From contig UQJT01000030.1 in assembly GCA_900541395.1 (NCBI GenBank), positions 1-34,029 on the forward strand: a DNA stretch of 34,029 nt, written 5' to 3'. The position numbers and the translations under genes were made by a program. Numbering within the stretch: the stretch's first letter is position 1; every line of letters starts with the position of its first letter. Positions 9,015-16,288 of this stretch are shown one piece after another. The notes beneath the pieces were generated by a model. It worked only from the letters and a program-made list of their open reading frames with translations. It did no database searches and had not been told where the DNA came from. Origin of the DNA: an uncultured Desulfovibrio sp. GTDB taxonomy: Bacteria; Desulfobacterota; Desulfovibrionia; Desulfovibrionales; Desulfovibrionaceae.

Positions 9015-12000
9015 TCAAGCGCTCCGGCTTGCGGTCCGGATGTCCGCGCCGGCCGCGCCGCGCTCGGCGTGGGTTTGTTTGGCCACCGCCATCATGAGCT
9101 TGATGCGGTTGATCTGGTTGACTTCACTGGCGCCGGGATCATAGTCCACGGCCGCGATGTTGGCGTCGGGGTAGCGGCGCTTGAGCTCCTTGAGCACGCC
9201 CTTGCCCGTGATGTGATTGGGCAGACAGCCGAAAGGCTGCATGCACAGGATGTTGGGCACCCCGCTGTTGAGCAGTTCCATCATTTCCGCCGTCAGCAGC
9301 CAGCCTTCGCCGGTCTGGTGGCCCAGAGAGATAATCCCGTTTACCTGGCCGCGCAGTTTGCGGAAGGACAAAGGCGGCTCAAAGCGCTTGCTGCGGCGCA
9401 GCATGTCGCGCAGAGGCAGACGCAGGGCCAGCACGAAATGCAGCACCAGGTTGCTGATCACGGCCTGACGCCGCTTGCCGCCCAAATTGCGGTAGCGGAA
9501 CACGTCATCATAAAAACCGTACAGGAAAAAGTCCAGCAGGTCGGGCATGACGGCCTCGCCGCCCTCGGCCTCGATGACTTCCACGGCCGCGTTGTTGGCG
9601 TCGGGATGAAACTTGAGCAGGATTTCGCCCACCAGGCCCACGCGGGGCTTGCGGGGTATGTCGCGCAGGGGCAGGGCGTCGAAATCCCGAATCATGCGAC
9701 GGATGTTGCGGTAGCAGCTTGACAGCGAGCCCTCGGCCACGCTCAGCTTGGCCCGTTCGGCCCATTCTCCGGCCAGCCGCAGGGCGCTGCCCGGCTCCAT
9801 CTCGTAGGGCCGCACCCGGTACAGCAGGCGCATGATCACGTCGCCGTAAAAGCAGAGCATGATCGCCCGACGCATCAGGCTCCAGTTGACCTTGAAGCCG
9901 GGATTATGGTCCAGCCCCGCCATGTTGAACGACAGAATGGGAATCTGGGTCAGGCCGCAGTCGGCCAGAGCCTTGCGCAGAAAGCCGATGTAATTGGTGG
10001 CCCGGCAGCCGCCCCCGGTTTGGGAGATGATAAGCGCGATGCGATTGGGGTCGTAGCGGCCGCTCTGGACCGCGTGCAGCAGTTGTCCGATGACCGTGAT
10101 GGCCGGATAACATACATCGTTGTTGACGTGGCGCAGGCCCAGCTCCACCGCCGCCCGCGACACCGTGGGCAGCAGTTCGGCCTTGTAGCCGCAGGCCGTG
10201 AGCAACGGCGGCAGAAACTGGAAATGCAGAGGGGACATCTGAGGGATGAGGATGGTGTGTGTGGCGCGCATGGCTTCGGTGAACGAGGGCGTCCCCTTGA
10301 AGACGTCCTCCGGCGCGCCGAGCGCGGCCCGCACTTCGGGGTGCGGCGCGGTGTCGAGGCCGGGAGCGCCGGGCTCGGTCGAGTCGGGACGGGGCGCGCC
10401 GGGCGGGGGAACGGCCGCGTCGGCGGAGGGCGTCAACCCCGGCAGAGCGGGCCGCGCCCCGCCCATGCGCAAACGCCGTTCGCGCATGGTGGCCAGCAGC
10501 GAGCGCACACGGATGCGGGCCGCCCCCAGGTTGGCTCCTTCATCGATTTTGATTTGGGTATACAGGCGGTCGCCCACGGCCAGAATTTCCTCCACCTGAT
10601 CCGCGGTCACCGCGTCCAGACCGCAGCCGAAGGACACCAACTGCACCAGGGCGATCTGTTCGGTGCCGGCGGCGTAGGCGGCGGCGCGGTACAGGCGGGC
10701 ATGGTAGGTCCACTGATCCACCACCCGCAGACGGCCGGGGTCGGGCATGAGATGGGCCACGGAATCCTCGGTGAGCACGGCCAGGCCCGTGGCCGTGATC
10801 AGGTCGGGAATGCCGTGATGCACTTCCGGGTCCACATGGTAGGGATGCCCGGCCAGAATGACGCCCTGCAGGCCCTTGTCCTGAATGAGACGCAATGCGG
10901 CCTCGCCCGCCTCGCGCATGTCGGTTTTGAACTGGCGCTGTTCCTCAAAGGCCAGCCGCAACGCCCGGCGCATTTCGGTTTCGGAAATGTCCGCAAACAG
11001 GGAAAGTTCGCGCAGACGCGGCAGCAGCAGTTCCTGATCCAGCGGCAGGAAGGGGCAGTCGAGCTGCACGCCCGACGCGCGCAATACGTCGATGTTGTTG
11101 CGCAAAAGTTCGGGGTAACCGCCCACCACCGGGCAGTTGTAGTGGTTGTCCTGGCTTGAAAAATCCTGTATTTCCAGGGGAATGCATGGATAAAAAATAT
11201 GCTTCACACGGCGCTGGATGAGGTCGATGATGTGCCCGTGCGCCAGTTTGGCCGGGTAACACACGGTCTGGGAAGGAATGGTGGACAGCCCCAGGCCGTA
11301 TAGCGCCTTGTTGGACGGTGCGGACAGTTCGACCCGAAAGCCCAGTTCGGTGAGCAAGGTGAACCACAGGGGATAGTTTTCGTACATATTGAGCACGCGG
11401 GGCACGCCCACCGCGCCCCGGGGCGCGTTTTCCGGGGGCAGGGGAATGTAGTGCTCGAACAGGCGCTGGTATTTGTAGGCGTAAAGGTTGGGCAAATCGT
11501 TGCGGCGCGCGCTTTTGCCCGCGCCCCGCTCGCAGCGGTTGCCGGAAATGAAGCGCGTGCCGTCGCCGAAGCGGGTGACCGTCAGCAGACAATGGTTGGT
11601 GCAGTGCTGGCAGCGGGCCACGGTGCTGTCCACATGGAAGGCGGCAAGTTCCTCGCGCGAAAGCAGGGCGCTGCCTTCGAGCGGCGCGCGCTCCCGGGCC
11701 AGCAGAGCCGCGCCGAAGGCCCCCATAAGGCCCGAAATGTCCAGCCGCACCACGTCGCGGCCCAGGCTCAGTTCCAGCGCGCGCAACAGCGCGTCGTTGT
11801 GGAACGCGCCGCCCTGGGCCATAACCCGGTCCCCCAGTTCCTCGGGGCTGGAGATTTTGATCACCTTGTACAGGGCGTTCTTGATCACCGAATAGGACAG
11901 ACCGGCAGCGATGTCGCCCACCGGCGAACCTTCTTTCTGAGCCTGCTTGACCCGGGAATTCATGAATACCGTGCAGCGCGTGCCGAGGTCCACCGGACGG

Positions 12001-13517
12001 CGTGCCTCCAGGGCTTCCTTGACGAACACGGGCAACGGCATGCCCAGGGATTTGGCAAAGGTTTCCACAAACGAACCGCATCCGGCCGAGCAGGCTTCGT
12101 TGAGCTGGATGCGGTCCACCATGCCGTTTTTGACGTGCAGGCATTTGATGTCCTGGCCGCCGATGTCCAGCACGAAAGAAACGTCGGGCAGGAAAAACTG
12201 GGCCGCCTTGCAGTGGGCCAGGGTTTCCACCTCGTCGATGTCGGCCCGCAGTCCGGCCCGGATGAGGCCGCTGCCGTAGCCCGTCACTCCCGCGGCGGCG
12301 ATGCGGACGTGGGGGGGCATGCGATCGTAAACTTCGTGCAGGATGTCCACGGCCGCGCTGAGCGGTTCTCCCTGGCTGGCTCCGTAGGAGGTGTAGAGAA
12401 TGCGGCCGCGCTCGTCGATCAGCGTGGCCTTGATGGTGGTGGAGCCGCTGTCGATGCCCAGGTATACGGAGGCGGGCTTGTCGGGCGTGCCTTCCAAATC
12501 CTTTAAATCGGCGCGGAGCGCCTTGTCCTTGGCGTGGCGGGCGCGAAAGTCCTCCAGGTCGGCCGGAGTGTCGAACAGCGCGGGCAGATGGGCCGCGCCG
12601 CCGTCGCCCTTGGAGTTTCGGAGGGCGCGCACCAGGGCGCGCACATCGTCCGGCGTCCACAGGCGTTCCGCCGCGTCGGCGGAGTTTTCGTCGCGGGATT
12701 CGGCCAGGGCCAGCGAGTGCAGGGCCGCGCCTCCGGCCACGAAAAATTCCGCATGGTCGGGAAAAACGGCCTCGCCTTCATCCTCGTCCAGGGCCAGAGA
12801 ATCCACAAAACGCTGACGCAATGCGGGCAGAAAGGCCAGCGGTCCCCCCAGGAAGGCCACCTTGCCCTTGATGTCGCGGCCGCAGGCCAGGCCGCCCACC
12901 ACCTGGTCCACCACGGCCTGAAAAATGGAGGCCGCGATGTCCTCTTTGGCGCAGCCCTCGTTGAGCAGCGGCAGAATGTCGGTTTTGGCGAACACCCCGC
13001 AACGCGAGGCGATGGGGTACAACTGGCGGTGGTTGACGGCCAGGGCGTTGAGTCCGGCCGCGTCGGTGTTGAGGAAGGCCGCCATCTGGTCGATGAAGGC
13101 CCCGGTGCCGCCCGCGCACGTTTCGTTCATGCGCTGTTCCACGCCGCCGGTAAAAAAGGTGATTTTGGCGTCCTCGCCGCCCAGTTCGATGGTGACGTCC
13201 ACGTCCGGGATGGTGTGGCGGATGCTTTCGGCCGAGGCGATGACTTCCTGCACGAAGGGAATGCGCAGTTCCTCGGCCAGGGCGATGGCTCCCGATCCGG
13301 TGGCCGCCAGAGTGAACGCGGGGGCCGGGTCGAACTGCGCCAGACCGGGCGCGCTCAGGGCTTCGTCGAGCAATTGGGCCACGGTGGCCCGCACGTCGGA
13401 AAGATGACGCTGATAACGGGAGTGGACGACCTCTTTCGCGCCGTTCATGATGACGACCTTGACCGTTGTCGAACCGATGTCCAGGCCGATATGCGCGAGA
13501 GTCGATGCTGTATTCAT
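9015..13517 (-). CDS. Fused acyl-CoA dehydratase activase / HgdB-like protein
   Basis: A 1500-residue fusion of the BadF/BcrA/HgdC class. Two ASKHA ATPase domains come first: GLDIGSTTVK at 11-20 with a cluster-type cysteine at 134 (NETCAGGTGAF), and YLGIDSGSTTIK from 352 with cysteine 476 (NEACSAGCGSF). A short cysteine cluster (CQHCTNHC, near 625), a DUF2229-like region (about 690-920), a Pro/Ala-rich linker (about 1010-1060) and a 2-hydroxyacyl-CoA dehydratase-like C-terminus (about 1080-1500; QTGGGCRATN, CMQPFGCLPNHITGKG) follow. Known activases use ATP to inject an electron into a dehydratase. The substrate of these giant fusions is unknown to me. ATG 13517 is chosen over upstream ATGs because they have no ribosome site. 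Confidence 0.85.
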   Translation of the reverse strand: MNTASTLAHIGLDIGSTTVKVVIMNGAKEVVHSRYQRHLSDVRATVAQLLDEALSAPGLAQFDPAPAFTLAATGSGAIALAEELRIPFVQEVIASAESIRHTIPDVDVTIELGGEDAKITFFTGGVEQRMNETCAGGTGAFIDQMAAFLNTDAAGLNALAVNHRQLYPIASRCGVFAKTDILPLLNEGCAKEDIAASIFQAVVDQVVGGLACGRDIKGKVAFLGGPLAFLPALRQRFVDSLALDEDEGEAVFPDHAEFFVAGGAALHSLALAESRDENSADAAERLWTPDDVRALVRALRNSKGDGGAAHLPALFDTPADLEDFRARHAKDKALRADLKDLEGTPDKPASVYLGIDSGSTTIKATLIDERGRILYTSYGASQGEPLSAAVDILHEVYDRMPPHVRIAAAGVTGYGSGLIRAGLRADIDEVETLAHCKAAQFFLPDVSFVLDIGGQDIKCLHVKNGMVDRIQLNEACSAGCGSFVETFAKSLGMPLPVFVKEALEARRPVDLGTRCTVFMNSRVKQAQKEGSPVGDIAAGLSYSVIKNALYKVIKISSPEELGDRVMAQGGAFHNDALLRALELSLGRDVVRLDISGLMGAFGAALLARERAPLEGSALLSREELAAFHVDSTVARCQHCTNHCLLTVTRFGDGTRFISGNRCERGAGKSARRNDLPNLYAYKYQRLFEHYIPLPPENAPRGAVGVPRVLNMYENYPLWFTLLTELGFRVELSAPSNKALYGLGLSTIPSQTVCYPAKLAHGHIIDLIQRRVKHIFYPCIPLEIQDFSSQDNHYNCPVVGGYPELLRNNIDVLRASGVQLDCPFLPLDQELLLPRLRELSLFADISETEMRRALRLAFEEQRQFKTDMREAGEAALRLIQDKGLQGVILAGHPYHVDPEVHHGIPDLITATGLAVLTEDSVAHLMPDPGRLRVVDQWTYHARLYRAAAYAAGTEQIALVQLVSFGCGLDAVTADQVEEILAVGDRLYTQIKIDEGANLGAARIRVRSLLATMRERRLRMGGARPALPGLTPSADAAVPPPGAPRPDSTEPGAPGLDTAPHPEVRAALGAPEDVFKGTPSFTEAMRATHTILIPQMSPLHFQFLPPLLTACGYKAELLPTVSRAAVELGLRHVNNDVCYPAITVIGQLLHAVQSGRYDPNRIALIISQTGGGCRATNYIGFLRKALADCGLTQIPILSFNMAGLDHNPGFKVNWSLMRRAIMLCFYGDVIMRLLYRVRPYEMEPGSALRLAGEWAERAKLSVAEGSLSSCYRNIRRMIRDFDALPLRDIPRKPRVGLVGEILLKFHPDANNAAVEVIEAEGGEAVMPDLLDFFLYGFYDDVFRYRNLGGKRRQAVISNLVLHFVLALRLPLRDMLRRSKRFEPPLSFRKLRGQVNGIISLGHQTGEGWLLTAEMMELLNSGVPNILCMQPFGCLPNHITGKGVLKELKRRYPDANIAAVDYDPGASEVNQINRIKLMMAVAKQTHAERGAAGADIRTASRSA

Positions 13518-13829
13518 AATCGGAGTCCCCATTGGGCCGTTTATAGCCCGGCGGGGGGTATTTTGCAAGGCGTTCCCGATAACGCCGCGGCTTCGGAAGC
13601 GCCCGTTTTTTTACCGGCGACATCCTTAAAAAATATCCGTGTTTCACATGGGCATAAGGCAGGCTTCGGCCACGGTCGGCCCCGCCCCGCCGCTCCGCGG
13701 GGCAACGCGGAGCCCCGCCCGGCAATTTCTGCCGAGCCGCGTCGTCCGTTTGGCGCGGATGCGGCAGAAAAGGCGTTTTCTAGAAAAAATGACTATATAA
13801 TATATTGAAATATTTTATATTTTTGTTGG
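13518..13829. other. Activase-flagellin divergent region
   Basis: Gene-free. It contains the 44-bp repeat (13636-13679), a GCTCCGCG/CGCGGAGC hairpin near 13690-13712, a CGGCA/TGCCG hairpin near 13720-13735 and an AT-rich stretch (13785-13828) just before the sigma54 promoter, where an activator or IHF could bind. No clear promoter for the activase gene was found. Confidence 0.5.
13636..13679 (+). repeat. 44-bp dispersed repeat, copy 2
   Basis: Matches the minus strand of 913-956 at 37 of 44 positions. It lies between the divergent activase and flagellin genes. Confidence 0.6.
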
Positions 13830-13844
13830 TGGCACGGCTTTTGC
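13830..13844 (+). promoter_or_regulatory. Sigma54 (RpoN) promoter of the flagellin gene
   Basis: TGGCAC, five bases, TTGC: an exact match to the -24/-12 consensus, 39 nt before the flagellin start and preceded by AT-rich DNA. Flagellin is often under sigma28, so sigma54 control, which needs an enhancer-binding activator, is a specific prediction. Confidence 0.85.
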
Positions 13845-13883
13845 TTTTAGGCGGACAGTAAACACCTCAAGGAGGGTGCACAT

Positions 13884-14771
13884 ATGTCTTTGGTCGTCAA
13901 CCACAACTTAATGGCCATGAACGCCGCGCGTAACTTGAATTCGAGTTACAACAAGCTGTCCACCTCCACGCGGCGTCTGTCTTCGGGGCTTCGAGTCGAC
14001 ACCGCCGCCGACGACGCGGCCGGTCTCGCCATCCGCGAACTCATGCGGGCCGAGATTTCCGGCATGCAGCAGGGGGTGCGCAACGCCAACGACGGCATTT
14101 CGCTCATTCAGACGGCGGACGGCGCGTTGCAGGTGGTGGATGAAAAGCTCATCCGCATGAAAGAACTGGCCGAACAGGCCGCCACCGGCACCTACGACTC
14201 CACGCAGCGCCTGCTCATCGAGTCCGAATACCAGCAGATGGCGTCGGAAATCACCCGTATCGCCAACGCCACGGACTTCAACGGCATCAAACTTCTGGAC
14301 GGCACGCTGTCCGGCGCGCACGACGGTTCGGGACTGGTGTCCAAGGGCGAGTTGAAGATCCACTTCGGCACGGGCAACGATTCGGCCGAGGACTACTACT
14401 ATATCCAGATAGGAAACTGCACTGCCTCGGCCCTGGGCCTGGGCAACGCTTCCACCCTGGACGCCGGTCACGACATCTCCACCCAGGAGAACGCCCAGAA
14501 GGCTCTGGAGGCGATTACCGCCGCCATTGTCTCCAAGGACAACATCCGGGCCCATCTCGGCGCCATACAGAACAGGCTGGAAAACACCATCACCAACCTG
14601 TCCATTCAGGCCGAAAACCTCCAGGCCGCCGAGTCCCGCATTTCAGACGTGGACGTGGCCACGGAAATGACGAATTTCGTCCGCAACCAAATCCTGACTC
14701 AGAGCGCGGTCGCCATGCTCGGTCAGGCCAACTCGCTGCCCCAGATGGCCATGCAGCTCATCGGCGGCTAG
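13884..14771 (+). CDS. fliC: Flagellin
   Basis: A 295-residue filament subunit. The N-terminal D0/D1 part (NHNLMAMNAARNL, RLSSGLRVDTAADDAAGLAI, NDGISLIQTADGAL) and C-terminal D1/D0 part (ISDVDVATEMTNFVRNQIL, ending MAMQLIGG) are textbook. The variable middle is short (about residues 140-200), so the filament surface should be small. One cysteine in the middle (IGNCTAS) is unusual for flagellin. AAGGAGG at 13869-13875 is a strong ribosome site. It stands alone between a sigma54 promoter and a GC-rich hairpin, as a single-gene unit. Confidence 0.96.
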   Translation: MSLVVNHNLMAMNAARNLNSSYNKLSTSTRRLSSGLRVDTAADDAAGLAIRELMRAEISGMQQGVRNANDGISLIQTADGALQVVDEKLIRMKELAEQAATGTYDSTQRLLIESEYQQMASEITRIANATDFNGIKLLDGTLSGAHDGSGLVSKGELKIHFGTGNDSAEDYYYIQIGNCTASALGLGNASTLDAGHDISTQENAQKALEAITAAIVSKDNIRAHLGAIQNRLENTITNLSIQAENLQAAESRISDVDVATEMTNFVRNQILTQSAVAMLGQANSLPQMAMQLIGG

Positions 14772-14810
14772 GTCATCACACCATAGAGGTCGAGGCAGAC
14801 CAAAGACACA

Positions 14811-14835
14811 GGCCGGGGGGATCGGCCCCCCGGCC
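14811..14835. terminator. Hairpin between flagellin and rnc
   Basis: GGCCGGGGGG pairs with CCCCCCGGCC around ATCGG. It lies between convergent genes, 39 nt past flagellin and 12 nt past rnc. There is no long T-run; a shared terminator by position. Confidence 0.65.
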
Positions 14836-14847
14836 CGGTCTTGAAAA

Positions 14848-15579
14848 TCAGTGCCCGGCCTGCGCGCCGTAATATTCCAGCGCTTTGCGGGCCGCTTCCT
14901 GCTCCGCCCGCTTCAGGCTGCCTCCGCTGGCCGGAAAACTTCGTCCGTCGGGCAATTCCAGGCGGACTTCAAATACCTTGGCGTGTTCCGGACCGGAACT
15001 GGCCAGGGGCACATACACGGGCAGCGCGCGAAAACGCGCCTGCGTCACTTCCTGCAGGCGCGTCTTGTAGTCCTTGCCTTTGCGCGCGCTGGCGGGATCG
15101 GGCCATTGCCCCTCGTACAGGCGCGTCACCAGGCGGGCCGCTTCGTCGTGCCCTCCGTCCAGATACACCGCCCCCAGCACCGCTTCCATGGCATCGGCCA
15201 GCAGAGCCGGTCGTTCCCGGCCGCCTTGAGCCTCCTCGCCCCGGCCCAGGTGCAGATAGTGCCCCAGATTCAGGCCGCGCGCCAGTTCCGCCAGTTTGGC
15301 TTCGCTCACCAGCCGGGAGCGCAGACGCGTCATGCCGCCTTCCCGCTCGGCGGGAAAACGTTCGTACAGGCCCTGCGAAATATGGACCTCCAACACGGCG
15401 TCGCCCAGAAATTCCAGGCGTTCGTTATGGCGGTCGCACCCGTTTTCATTGGCCCAGGAACTGTGGGTCAACGCGGTGGAAAGCAGGGCTTTGTCGCGGA
15501 ACGTATACTGCAGGCTCGCTTCCAGCGGCGCGAAATCCGCGTGCCGGTCGGGCGGGCAGGGCATGGACAATCGAGACAT
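14848..15579 (-). CDS. rnc: Ribonuclease III
   Basis: A 243-residue double-strand-specific endoribonuclease that processes rRNA precursors and regulatory duplexes. The catalytic domain carries the signature HNERLEFLGDAVLE and the second acidic site in DAMEAVLGAVYLDGG. The C-terminal 75 residues are a double-stranded-RNA-binding domain (DYKTRLQEVTQ, then SLKRAEQEAARKALEYY). ATG 15579 has AGGAAG 6 nt upstream; an in-frame ATG at 15597 is possible but has no ribosome site. It is monocistronic here and divergent from the small protein at 15715. Confidence 0.95.
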   Translation of the reverse strand: MSRLSMPCPPDRHADFAPLEASLQYTFRDKALLSTALTHSSWANENGCDRHNERLEFLGDAVLEVHISQGLYERFPAEREGGMTRLRSRLVSEAKLAELARGLNLGHYLHLGRGEEAQGGRERPALLADAMEAVLGAVYLDGGHDEAARLVTRLYEGQWPDPASARKGKDYKTRLQEVTQARFRALPVYVPLASSGPEHAKVFEVRLELPDGRSFPASGGSLKRAEQEAARKALEYYGAQAGH

Positions 15580-15657
15580 GGCGGCTTCCTCAACCATAGA
15601 AACGAATATGCCTTGTACATAGGTTCGAACCGCGTCGATGGCAAGGCGCGCCGCGTC

Positions 15658-15698
15658 TTGACAAGCGGCAGTCGACTCCCTAGTGTTCCTCCACACTA
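15658..15698 (+). promoter_or_regulatory. Promoter with overlapping inverted repeat
   Basis: TTGACA (15658-15663) and TAGTGT (15681-15686) are 17 nt apart, 29 nt before the next start codon. TAGTGT is the left arm of a perfect 6-bp inverted repeat, TAGTGT-TCCTCC-ACACTA (15681-15698), covering the -10 box and start point. That is where a repressor would bind, or it could be a short 5' stem. Confidence 0.5.
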
Positions 15699-15714
15699 TG
15701 CAAGGAGAACACTC

Positions 15715-16044
15715 ATGGCTTATGATATCCGTTTGGTGAAAATTGTGACCGGCGAACTGATTATCGGCAAATTCGACGCCGAAGCCGATGCGTTGACCGA
15801 TGTGGCCATCATGCAGACCGTGCCCACCCAGCAGGGCGTGCAACTGATGATTCTGCCCTACGGTTATCCTTTTGAACAGGAGTTCAGCGGCCGCATCGAG
15901 GCCAAGCACTTCCTCTATAAATATTCCAACGTCCCTCAGGACGTGCAGGACAAATATCTCGAAGCCTGCTCCAATCTGTCCCTGTCGTCGGGCGGACTGG
16001 ACCCCAAGGCCGGCGTTCAGGGCGGTTCGGGCCTTATCCTTTAA
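15715..16044 (+). CDS. Small conserved-looking protein, possible Sm-like fold
   Basis: A 109-residue protein I do not recognise by name. Residues 4-80 alternate in a beta-barrel pattern (IRLVKIVTGELIIGKFD, ALTDVAIMQTV, QLMILPYGYPF, IEAKHFLYKY). The motif of a glycine-glutamate turn followed by a modification-like strand recalls Sm/LSm domains, including those found in phage and Hfq-like proteins; this is inference from pattern only. The tail is Gly/Ser-rich. It has no signal peptide or membrane segment. AAGGAGA is 6 nt before the ATG, and a terminator follows at once, so it is expressed alone. It is divergent from rnc, which would fit an RNA-related job but does not prove one. Confidence 0.6.
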   Translation: MAYDIRLVKIVTGELIIGKFDAEADALTDVAIMQTVPTQQGVQLMILPYGYPFEQEFSGRIEAKHFLYKYSNVPQDVQDKYLEACSNLSLSSGGLDPKAGVQGGSGLIL

Positions 16045-16053
16045 AAAGCCGAC

Positions 16054-16087
16054 GGCGGAACGGGGCTCCCGTCCGCCCTTTCTTCCC
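16054..16087 (+). terminator. Intrinsic terminator
   Basis: GGCGGAACGGG pairs with CCCGTCCGCC (one bulged A), followed by CTTTCTTCC. It starts 10 nt after the preceding stop codon. Confidence 0.75.
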
Positions 16088-16288
16088 GGAGGTTCGTCCG
16101 CGGCCGTAAGACCGGGGCGGGCCTCCTTGCCTTTGACCGATGGCCGACCGGCCCGCGCGACGTTCGCGCCGCCGGGCGGCGACACGCGAAAACCGGCGGC
16201 GGAACGGCGCGACGAAGCCGCGACTCGCTTCCGATGTTCGAGGCTGCCGACGGCATCGGCGGCCTTCCCTTTTGTTCAGGAAATCCAC

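Noticed and set aside
6660..9722. A 1020-codon plus-strand frame across the U32 and activase genes
   Set aside because: Shadow of two well-supported minus-strand genes; low-complexity Gly/Arg/Ala composition and no recognisable family.
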